Below are positions 24,382-31,888 of a stretch of 64,000 nucleotides of DNA, piece after piece. The notes below the pieces were generated by a model. The model ran no database searches. It worked only from the letters and a program-made list of their open reading frames with translations, and had not been told where the DNA came from. The stretch spans positions 1-64,000 of the forward strand of contig NZ_JAELTN010000026.1 of NCBI RefSeq assembly GCF_016428855.1, given 5' to 3'. The translations under genes and the position numbers were made by a program. This stretch comes from Pedobacter sp. ASV28 (GTDB lineage Bacteria; Bacteroidota; Bacteroidia; Sphingobacteriales; Sphingobacteriaceae). The first letter of the stretch is position 1, and each line of letters starts with the position of its first letter.

Positions 24382-25347
24382 ATGAAACAACATTTTTTAC
24401 CAGAAGTTTATTTAAAAGAATTTCGAAACAAAGAAGGCAAGTTACATTGCTTGGATTGCTCTTTACTTAAATTTGATCGTAAAGTCTTTGACCAGCCTAA
24501 ATATCCTGCGGAAGTTTGTAGATCAAAGGACTTTTATACATTAAAGCCATCTTTTAAAGCAAAAAATCCGGATATATTTGACCTGTCACCACTTCACATC
24601 GAAAAATCGTTTCATGCATATGAATCAGAATACCCTAAATTAATCACAAAAATAAAATCTCGTCAGAAAGCACTGCTTATCAAAGATGCACACCTGCTTA
24701 TTTATGTTCTGCTAGATCTGAAAATAAGAAACAACTATTATCGGGAGAAAGTGGTATCTAAGGCACTTAAAGATATTCTTGAATACGACTTAAGTGAGCT
24801 GAAAAAGCAGATTGATCTGGATAGTGAAGGTAGATTTCCAGATGATGCTAAAGAGCAATTTGAGAAATGCTCGGAAAAAGTCAAACGTGATTATATTGAA
24901 TATCCAGAGCAACATGCTGAAAGCCATCTCTCAAGTATCGCTATGGCAAGGAGTAGAAATGACGAAATGCATGTAAAAATTTCACAACACCTACAGCACT
25001 TTCAATGGAAAGTTTATATATCAGATCATAGGTTTATTATAACTGATAATCCAGGTTTCTCTTTGGATTATAATAATGTAATACACAATACAAAATTTGA
25101 TAAAGAAGTTGTAGTTTTTTTCCCTTTAACGCCGTCAATGTGTTTATGTGTAAATACATTAAAAATTGATAAGCGTTTCGAAGAGATAAACACACAAAAG
25201 GTGACCACTTATGAAAGGGCCACGGATAAATTAATTGATTTCATTAATGATAATCATAACCTTTATTTTTCTAGGTATGTTTTTTCCGACAATGCTAATT
25301 TGATTAATGAAGTTGCATTTTGCATAAACAAAAAGCACTTTGGCTAA
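24382..25347 (+). CDS. DUF4238 family protein
   Basis: This 321-residue soluble protein opens with QHFLPEVYLKEFRNKEGKL, matching the DUF4238 signature (Q-H-x-x-P-x-x-Y-L-x-x-F). It continues with HIEKSFHAYESEYPKLI, a helical core, and WKVYISDHRFIITDNPGF followed by VFFPLTPSMCLCVN, also family-typical. DUF4238 proteins are of unknown biochemical function and are common in mobile and defence regions. It is A+T-rich compared with the neighbouring HEPN-like gene. It is presumably co-regulated with the upstream Xre protein. Confidence 0.8.
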   Translation: MKQHFLPEVYLKEFRNKEGKLHCLDCSLLKFDRKVFDQPKYPAEVCRSKDFYTLKPSFKAKNPDIFDLSPLHIEKSFHAYESEYPKLITKIKSRQKALLIKDAHLLIYVLLDLKIRNNYYREKVVSKALKDILEYDLSELKKQIDLDSEGRFPDDAKEQFEKCSEKVKRDYIEYPEQHAESHLSSIAMARSRNDEMHVKISQHLQHFQWKVYISDHRFIITDNPGFSLDYNNVIHNTKFDKEVVVFFPLTPSMCLCVNTLKIDKRFEEINTQKVTTYERATDKLIDFINDNHNLYFSRYVFSDNANLINEVAFCINKKHFG

Positions 25348-25430
25348 AAACCAACATTATATTATCCCCTCACTCTGATGACTATTCTATAATTTTATAG
25401 CACAAATACTGGGAATAATTGGAAAATATT

Positions 25431-25811
25431 TCATTCATCCATTCCATTTAAAATGGCTATTGCCTCTAGGTGGGCCTCCTCTTCAATTTCGTCCCTAGTT
25501 GGGAATTTTGCCATGCGTTCTATTTCGCTTAACAAAATAGGATCCCTGGTGTACCTGGCCAGGTTTGCAAGTACCCACATTTTCCAAGTTCCATCATTGG
25601 TTTTAAATATCTTGATAATTTCGGGCACCATTCTATCCACAAATGGCGCTAGAATATCTGCTATTGGTCTTGCAATTGGCCAATTCATATCCTGAAGCCA
25701 TTCCAACAGATCGGGAACAATAGGTGCTATTTGTTCAAATGAAAGCGCTTTAAGTTGGTCTATTACTTTTTGGTCGTCTTTATGTTTGGGTATAAGTGCT
25801 CTAATATTCAT
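25431..25811 (-). CDS. DUF5071 family protein
   Basis: This 126-residue protein begins MNIRALIPKHKDD and contains LLEWLQDMNWPIARPIADIL (about residues 36-55) and WKMWVLANLARY (about 76-87), the defining blocks of DUF5071. The fold is probably a short alpha-helical repeat. DUF5071 proteins often occur as single accessory or immunity-like genes. No partner toxin is evident here, as the neighbours are the convergent DUF4238 gene and a 300-bp gene-free spacer. Confidence 0.8.
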   Translation of the reverse strand: MNIRALIPKHKDDQKVIDQLKALSFEQIAPIVPDLLEWLQDMNWPIARPIADILAPFVDRMVPEIIKIFKTNDGTWKMWVLANLARYTRDPILLSEIERMAKFPTRDEIEEEAHLEAIAILNGMDE

Positions 25812-26114
25812 AATTTATTTTAAAGTAAATAAGGTTATAGGTTGGTCAAGTCTAATATAGAAAACCAAAAGAAGTTTTTTTTAACGTATGATATAGTTAT
25901 CTATTAATCTGTCAAAATCTAATGACTAACGATCTATAGATTCATTCCATGAATTATTAGCCTTTTCTAGAAGAAAAATAATTATCACTGTATAACCTAT
26001 AAGGTTGATCCCGCTCTGGGTAGCATAAAGAATAGGTTTTCGATTGGAATCCAATTGGAGTATTGAATTTTAAGTCATAGGTTCGAACCCCATCTTCCAC
26101 CCCTCTAAGAAGAC
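25812..26114. other. Gene-free spacer at the edge of the restriction island
   Basis: No ORF. Bases about 26078-26100 (aggttcgaaccccatcttcc) resemble the T-arm and 3' acceptor strand of a tRNA, but no matching 5' half or anticodon arm is present. It could be a decayed tRNA end or an attachment-site remnant. The evidence is weak. Confidence 0.3.
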
Positions 26115-26729
26115 CTAATCAGTCATTTCATCATAATATAAATAGGAAGCAATATTATCAAGTGCAGTTTTAATTTCTTCAAAGCGTTCAACAAAATTTT
26201 CAAGGTCAACTTCTACATTACCTAACTTCTCAACATAAAAATGACTTTCATAATTTGTATTAAAGGGATATCTTGAAAAATCCATGTTATCCTTTTTATC
26301 GCCCCCTTTAATCGTCTCAAATAATTCGTCAATATAACTTTTAAGTCCTATTGTCGACACATTAAATTCATGGAGAGTTATTCCCCCACCATAAGATTTA
26401 ATTTTAGATACTACAGTTCTATAAAGCTGTTTTAGGTTATGACCTCGCTGAGTTCTTTCACCTGAATTTAAAATCTTGTTCAATGTCCAAATAATTGCTT
26501 TCAGATATATTTCAATCCCATGATTTGCATTATTTAAAACTGGAAAAATAAGTATATCGGCAATCTTATTGTGATTAGTTATAAGACATAACTTAGCTAA
26601 TCTTATAGACGCCTCCAGATAGCCGTTTGCTATATTAATTAGATTCTGGATATCGTCATCTTTTGAGATACGCCAGTTTAAAAAAGACATCTTATCAATA
26701 TCTTCATTTCTAGAAAAAACAGGCTTCAT
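26115..26729 (-). CDS. HEPN-like helical protein appended to the restriction operon
   Basis: This 204-residue all-helical cytoplasmic protein. Residues 30-110 (YLEASIRLAKLCLI, NANHGIEIYLKAIIWTLNKI, RGHNLKQLYRTV) follow the HEPN-type arrangement seen in small abortive-infection and toxin proteins. A DFSRYPFN element near residue 150 also occurs in such families. It is the last gene of the minus-strand type I restriction cluster, 36 bp after the nuclease-like gene. The function is not known. HEPN membership is suggested by helix pattern, not by a firm catalytic motif. Confidence 0.45.
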   Translation of the reverse strand: MKPVFSRNEDIDKMSFLNWRISKDDDIQNLINIANGYLEASIRLAKLCLITNHNKIADILIFPVLNNANHGIEIYLKAIIWTLNKILNSGERTQRGHNLKQLYRTVVSKIKSYGGGITLHEFNVSTIGLKSYIDELFETIKGGDKKDNMDFSRYPFNTNYESHFYVEKLGNVEVDLENFVERFEEIKTALDNIASYLYYDEMTD

Positions 26730-26765
26730 TTTTTATTGCTCAAATTTCAATCTAACTTAAAAAGA

Positions 26766-27692
26766 TTAAGTTAACCAGTAGTCAGGAATAGCCTGTTTAA
26801 CCAAACTCATAATATATTCCAAATCCTTGGTATCCTTAATCGCAATTTCATAATCACCATTTCCCCAATGTCCTAACCTTGAAACATCTCTAGCTAGCCC
26901 CTTCGGATCATCCAGTTTCCCTTTTTTAAGATTTACCCAAAGCTTCAAGCTGTTTTTAAGTATACATATATCACTAAATATCTTTCCGTTTCTAGTAAAT
27001 CCAATCTCTTGCTTTTTGGGCTTAATATCCGTATCGTTCGCCAAGTTCAAAATAGCGTCCTTAAATGTTTCATAAAGCTCCTTAACCTCTTCCCTCTTAT
27101 CTTGCAAATGATCCTCTTCCGTGTAAACTTTAATCTCGTTAACCACTTTTTTAAATTCGGTATCTTCAGTACCCTGAAGTTGTTTAATGCTCGGTGCCGA
27201 TTTACTTTTTTTGATGGGATTAACTGTTAAAATTTCTCCTTCAAATTGCTTTACCTCCCAAAGTTCTATAGCTAGGTCTTTAAAGTTTGTGGCCTGCTTT
27301 TGGTTTTCATTAAAACCTGGCGATACAAACATGACTTTTGTCTGCGACCAATCAACTTCATCCCTACGTAGGCTTTTCGTAAATCGCTCGTTATATTCAA
27401 CGATAAACTCCGCCTTGTAATCGAGCATCAAATTGAGGTAAGCAATCCCTTGGTCTACCACACTATTGCTGTTACTTCTCTTATACTCTATTACCACAAA
27501 AGCCTTAGCGGTTTCGTCAAAAGCCAAAGTATCTAATCGGTAATTCTTAATGATAAACTCCGATTTAACTAAGGTTAACTGCGTAAGTTCGGTTAAATGA
27601 GCCTCAAAAATTTTCTGTAAATCCCGCTCCAGCTTAAAGGGTATTTCTTTAAGGGAAGACAAATTTTGTTTGTTGGTTTTGAAGAGTAGCAT
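26766..27692 (-). CDS. PD-(D/E)xK-like / DUF5655 protein in the restriction operon
   Basis: This 308-residue protein. The N-terminal part (about residues 40-100) carries YRLDTLAFDETAKAFVVIEYKR, a D...E-x-K arrangement typical of PD-(D/E)xK nuclease-like folds, followed by the Q-x-x-x-Y (VDQGIAYLNLML) motif. The C-terminal part (about 205-305: YETFKDAILNLANDTDIKPK, LWVNLKKGKLDDPKGLARDV, HWGNGDYEI) matches DUF5655, a domain often attached to such folds. Homologs are commonly found beside type I systems. Its position downstream of hsdM supports a defence accessory role, not proven here. Confidence 0.7.
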   Translation of the reverse strand: MLLFKTNKQNLSSLKEIPFKLERDLQKIFEAHLTELTQLTLVKSEFIIKNYRLDTLAFDETAKAFVVIEYKRSNSNSVVDQGIAYLNLMLDYKAEFIVEYNERFTKSLRRDEVDWSQTKVMFVSPGFNENQKQATNFKDLAIELWEVKQFEGEILTVNPIKKSKSAPSIKQLQGTEDTEFKKVVNEIKVYTEEDHLQDKREEVKELYETFKDAILNLANDTDIKPKKQEIGFTRNGKIFSDICILKNSLKLWVNLKKGKLDDPKGLARDVSRLGHWGNGDYEIAIKDTKDLEYIMSLVKQAIPDYWLT

Positions 27693-27807
27693 AAAACTAA
27701 ATTAACGATAAAATATGTCCTGTATCTTGAAATCTAGAAGTATCACTTTGTATTGTTGAGACTTAATTACTCGGTTATAAGGAAATTTTTGTACAATTTG
27801 ACATGTA

Positions 27808-29436
27808 TTAAATCTCATCCAAACCCAACTCCTTCAAAAACTCATTATGCCTTTTTCGAGCGTCTTCTATCTTCTCGTTAATTGCAGTAAGCTTTGTATT
27901 TACTTCAGCTAAATCTATGATCTCTTCTTCTATAGAAGTAGAAACATATCTTGAAATATTCAAATTGTAACCATTCTGCTCTATCTCATCCATAGAAACA
28001 CGACGAGAGTAGCGAGTTTCTTCTAAACGATTTTTATAAGTAGCTACAATTTTCTCAATATCATTCGGTTCATCCCCCTCTCCATCACGTAGTCTGTTTT
28101 GGCGTTTTCCTTTTTCAAAATGCTCAGCACCATTAATGAATAACACATCATCAAACTTCTTACATTTTTTAAGCACGATGATACAGACAGGTATTCCTGT
28201 AGAGAAGAAAAGGTTTGGCGGTAAACCAATTACCGTATCAATATGATTGTCTTTTAACAGTTTAGTACGGATACGCTCTTCTGCACCGCCTCTAAACAGT
28301 ACGCCATGTGGTAAAATGATGGCCATTGTACCACTATCACTTAAAAAGTGAAATCCGTGTAATAAGAAAGCGAAATCTGCGGCCGACTTAGGCGCTAAAC
28401 CATAGCTTTTAAAACGAAAATCTTCACCCATCACTTCGTTAGGCTCCCAACGGTAACTAAAAGGTGGATTAGCTACAATGGCATCAAATTCCATCTTTTT
28501 AGCTGGGTTCATTTCATTTAAAATGTCCCAATCGTTGGCTAAAGAATCGCCATGATGAATAGCAAACTCAGTATCTTTTACACCGTGCAAAAGCATATTC
28601 ATCCTCGCCAAGTTATAGGTAGTGATGTTATACTCCTGTCCGTAAATCTTACCTATTTTACCCCCTGCTTTTCTTAATTGCTCACGAACGTTTAATAATA
28701 AAGAACCCGAACCACAGGCAAAATCGATGACTTTATCTATTTTGGATTTGGCACCTAATGCAGGGTCTTGGCTATCCAACACCACAATTTTAGAAAGTAT
28801 GGTAGACAATTGTTGCGGCGTATAAAATTCACCTGCTTTTTTACCTGAACCCGCAGCAAATTGCCCAATCAAATATTCATAAGCATCACCTAAGGTATCT
28901 GCATCGGATGAGAACCTACCAATGCCTTCAGATATTTTCTGAATAATGGTACAAAGTCTCTTATTACGTTCTGTGTAGTTTTTACCTAACTTATCAGAAT
29001 CTAAGTTAATTTCGGAGAATAAGCCTTGAAAAGTACTTTCAAATGATTCATTCTCTATGTATTTAAATCCTTCTTGTAAAGTACTCAGTAATTCTCCATC
29101 TTGCTTACGAGCCATCTCCGCAATACTTGCCCATAAATGTTGCGGCTCTATTACATAATGCACCTTACGGCGCATTAGTTTTTCAAACTCAATAATATCT
29201 GCTTTGTTAGCTTGATACCAAACCGCTAAAGGCGCACGTTTATCTGTAACATCTAAAATTGGATAATCTCCACCTAATTCTTTTTTGGCAGCTTGCTCAT
29301 AATTTTCAGACAAGTAGCGTAAAAACAGAAATGAAAGCATATAATCACGGAAATCATCTGCGTTCATCGAGCCTCGCAAATCATCTGCTATTGCCCAAAG
29401 TGTTTTACCTAATTGTTGTTGTTCTAATGCGGTCAT
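27808..29436 (-). CDS. hsdM: Type I restriction-modification methyltransferase subunit HsdM
   Basis: This 542-residue N6-adenine methyltransferase transfers methyl from S-adenosylmethionine to the specificity-defined site, in complex with HsdS. The N-terminal HsdM helical domain spans residues 8-150. SAM-binding motif I is DFACGSG (238-244), catalytic motif IV is NPPF (323-326), and the GEFYTPQQL segment before motif I is typical. The C-terminal helical tail (KINEKIEDARKRHNEFLKEL type) contacts HsdS. It lies 30 bp downstream of the anticodon-nuclease gene, so it is the fourth gene of the operon. It appears intact. Confidence 0.95.
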   Translation of the reverse strand: MTALEQQQLGKTLWAIADDLRGSMNADDFRDYMLSFLFLRYLSENYEQAAKKELGGDYPILDVTDKRAPLAVWYQANKADIIEFEKLMRRKVHYVIEPQHLWASIAEMARKQDGELLSTLQEGFKYIENESFESTFQGLFSEINLDSDKLGKNYTERNKRLCTIIQKISEGIGRFSSDADTLGDAYEYLIGQFAAGSGKKAGEFYTPQQLSTILSKIVVLDSQDPALGAKSKIDKVIDFACGSGSLLLNVREQLRKAGGKIGKIYGQEYNITTYNLARMNMLLHGVKDTEFAIHHGDSLANDWDILNEMNPAKKMEFDAIVANPPFSYRWEPNEVMGEDFRFKSYGLAPKSAADFAFLLHGFHFLSDSGTMAIILPHGVLFRGGAEERIRTKLLKDNHIDTVIGLPPNLFFSTGIPVCIIVLKKCKKFDDVLFINGAEHFEKGKRQNRLRDGEGDEPNDIEKIVATYKNRLEETRYSRRVSMDEIEQNGYNLNISRYVSTSIEEEIIDLAEVNTKLTAINEKIEDARKRHNEFLKELGLDEI

Positions 29437-29466
29437 GTTATTATGCTAGTTGCGGTGCGTTTTCTA

Positions 29467-30573
29467 TTAGTATGTTGGTAATTCAAATTCGTGTTTATTT
29501 AAAAAAGCATTTAATATTCGCTTAAATAAATCTTTATTGTCTTCGTTCATATCTACAGGTTCGTAAATAGAATATTTACCATGACTTAATAAATTTAAAG
29601 CTCTTTCATAAAGTAATTGGTCTTCTACATCGTAAATACATTTACCAAAATCATTATAACCGAAAAAAGAAGATGTTTTTTCTAGGATACTTCGAAGCGT
29701 ATTGAAATGATAAGTTTTGATATTTCCAAGCGTAGCTGCCTGCTTTAATTCATCTAATAAGGCAATGTGATGAAAATAAGGCGTGTCTGTAGTATTTCTT
29801 AACGTATAAGTATGATCAGCCTTTTTGTACAGAAAATATTTTTTATGTATTTCTTTTTTTAGTTCGTTACACACTACATTAAAGAACAACACGTGATGTG
29901 ATGAAACAACTACTTTAATTTTACCTTTTGCCTGTTTCAACAATTGCGACAGGTCGCTAGCTACTGCAATGGCATTATTGTCATCTAAAGAAGAAATAGG
30001 ATCATCTATATAAAAATACTTTACCCAACTATAAGCCTCAGCACCATCTATAGCTAACTGACAGATAGCTAAAAACAAACACCATATAAATACGTTTTCT
30101 TCACCTCTTGATACTTTAATGTTATGTACAATTTCCGTAACTTCCTTTATTTCGCCATCAATATTCTTTGTTACTCGCACTTCGCGATTAAAACTCACCT
30201 GCCACTTTTCGTAATTGATAGAAAAATCGAAATCTGCATAACGGCTTAAAAAAGGGCGTATCCTATTTTCCAATTCTAGTTCCTCAAAGCCACTAAAAAA
30301 CTTAGAATGTGAATTAATTTTTAACACTCTTTCCTTATCATATTCTAAATCATTATCCCAAGAGAATAAATCTTCAGTAAACGCATTAAAGTAAAGCGTA
30401 TCGGCTTGTTTAGTTTTACCCTTTTTTGCCCTATCTTTAAATTCCATAGATGCCCTAGTTTTACCAGTACCGTTGTGTGCATAAAGTAAAACATAGTCTG
30501 CTTCACTTAAGTCATCTTTCAACCTGATACCAAGTTTAGAAAGGCTTTTATAGGTATAAATCTTTTTAGCCAT
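29467..30573 (-). CDS. prrC: PrrC-like anticodon nuclease embedded in the type I operon
   Basis: This 368-residue protein has an ABC-type NTPase N-domain and a C-terminal ribonuclease domain. Seen: Walker A AHNGTGKT (32-39), signature SRGEE (155-159), Walker B FYIDDP (187-192) and switch histidines SSHH (224-227). In the C-domain, R294, E298 and H331 reproduce the spacing of the E. coli PrrC catalytic triad (R320, E324, H356: +4 and +36; here +4 and +37). PrrC cleaves the tRNA anticodon loop when a phage inhibitor disturbs the restriction complex that silences it. The location between hsdS and hsdM fits that guard role. Substrate tRNA and activation signal are unknown. Confidence 0.85.
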   Translation of the reverse strand: MAKKIYTYKSLSKLGIRLKDDLSEADYVLLYAHNGTGKTRASMEFKDRAKKGKTKQADTLYFNAFTEDLFSWDNDLEYDKERVLKINSHSKFFSGFEELELENRIRPFLSRYADFDFSINYEKWQVSFNREVRVTKNIDGEIKEVTEIVHNIKVSRGEENVFIWCLFLAICQLAIDGAEAYSWVKYFYIDDPISSLDDNNAIAVASDLSQLLKQAKGKIKVVVSSHHVLFFNVVCNELKKEIHKKYFLYKKADHTYTLRNTTDTPYFHHIALLDELKQAATLGNIKTYHFNTLRSILEKTSSFFGYNDFGKCIYDVEDQLLYERALNLLSHGKYSIYEPVDMNEDNKDLFKRILNAFLNKHEFELPTY

Positions 30574-30580
30574 TATAGCA

Positions 30581-31888
30581 TTAATTAATATTCGGAAACA
30601 AACCTTGCATTAATCCTTTTTTGTGAAGGTTTAAACTGTCTATTCTAGTCTCACTTGACAAAATTTGAGTATCTAAAGAGAATATTAACTCCCCTATTTT
30701 TGTCTGCTCATCCTTTGAACTTGGTATTAGTAGAGGAATTTGTTTCAGTTCATCTAACCCTATCCTTTTTCTTGTAGAACCTGTAGCTCTCTTGTCAATT
30801 GTTTCTCTTATTTTTTCGGAATTTATTAATGTGAAAATGAAATATTTGTCATAGTGTTTTTCATCTACAACAAATCTTATTCCATCAGAAGCCATCACGG
30901 CTCTTTTCAAGTTTTCTGGAATTATACAAGCTCTACCTACCGGTTCTCCCATTTTTGATAGAATAATGTCGCCAGAGTAAATATTACAACCCAATAGTTC
31001 ATCTGCCTTATCTTGTGAAGTGAAAATCTTATATTTATCTATAAACCTACCTTCACCAATATTTTGTAATTGAATTATTCTTATACCATTAGGAGTGTAA
31101 TCGGTTGCTTTGAGATTTGATCCAAAAGGCCCTCCTGTGAAACTCCATCGAACTTTTTTATCCGCCAATTTTATTAGTTCTTTTTCCTCCCACTCCCCAT
31201 TATCTTTAAACTCTGGAAAACGCAATTTCGGTACTTTTTCCCCTTCTACAGGAAACAATTGTTGCATCAATCCTTTTTTATGCTCTTTCAACGCATTTAA
31301 CCTTTCATTTTCTGCGCTAATTAAATCATCTAAAGAAGAAAGGCAATCGGCTATTTTTTTTTGTTCTTTTTTATTTTTTGAAAAATAAGTCGGTAAAAGC
31401 TTAATAATTTCGGCGTTCAGGTTTTTAACCGCCGCACCTGCAGCTTGGGACAAAAAATACCTTTGACTTACTTCTGAAGAAATATAATAATATAGATAGT
31501 CTTCAAAAGTGACACTTGAAATCTTTCTAATTGCTATCCAACCATCGTGTATACAAGTTGTAATTTTTAAAATATACGGTCTGCCAAAGCTCATTGAATT
31601 TGATAAAATCAAATCTCCATTTTTAACTTCCCTTGTACTACTTAATGCTTTTTGAATTACTCTTTCTTTTGTCTTGGTTATATATTTAGAATCTGACGGA
31701 ACATCCGCAATCTTAAGCCAATTTAACCCATCCTTTTTTGTTGTTAAATAATCTTGTATGGGGCGAGGTGAACCACCTCTGACAATCTCTGAGATTTCTC
31801 CTAGCTCTTTTCTTTCCCAACCTTCAATATTAGTAAATTCAGGAAACCTCAACCTCGGCACCAAGTTATTCTCTATTTTTTTATTCAT
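30581..31888 (-). CDS. hsdS: Type I restriction specificity subunit HsdS
   Basis: HsdS has two target-recognition domains (about residues 10-190 and 220-400), each followed by a conserved helical spacer that ends in a near-identical repeat: LKEHKKGLMQQLFP after the first and LNLHKKGLMQGLFP at the C-terminus. It directs HsdM and HsdR to a bipartite DNA site. The best start is the ATG at 31888, whose ATGAATAA overlaps the hsdR stop by 8 bp. The ATG at 31906 would add six residues. Only one hsdS is present and no partial copies were seen, so shuffling is not evident. Confidence 0.93.
   Translation of the reverse strand: MNKKIENNLVPRLRFPEFTNIEGWERKELGEISEIVRGGSPRPIQDYLTTKKDGLNWLKIADVPSDSKYITKTKERVIQKALSSTREVKNGDLILSNSMSFGRPYILKITTCIHDGWIAIRKISSVTFEDYLYYYISSEVSQRYFLSQAAGAAVKNLNAEIIKLLPTYFSKNKKEQKKIADCLSSLDDLISAENERLNALKEHKKGLMQQLFPVEGEKVPKLRFPEFKDNGEWEEKELIKLADKKVRWSFTGGPFGSNLKATDYTPNGIRIIQLQNIGEGRFIDKYKIFTSQDKADELLGCNIYSGDIILSKMGEPVGRACIIPENLKRAVMASDGIRFVVDEKHYDKYFIFTLINSEKIRETIDKRATGSTRKRIGLDELKQIPLLIPSSKDEQTKIGELIFSLDTQILSSETRIDSLNLHKKGLMQGLFPNIN

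Noticed and set aside
26078..26104. tRNA gene
   Set aside because: Only a T-arm-like GGTTCGAACC and following bases are present. No anticodon arm or matching 5' acceptor strand was found. At most it is a remnant.
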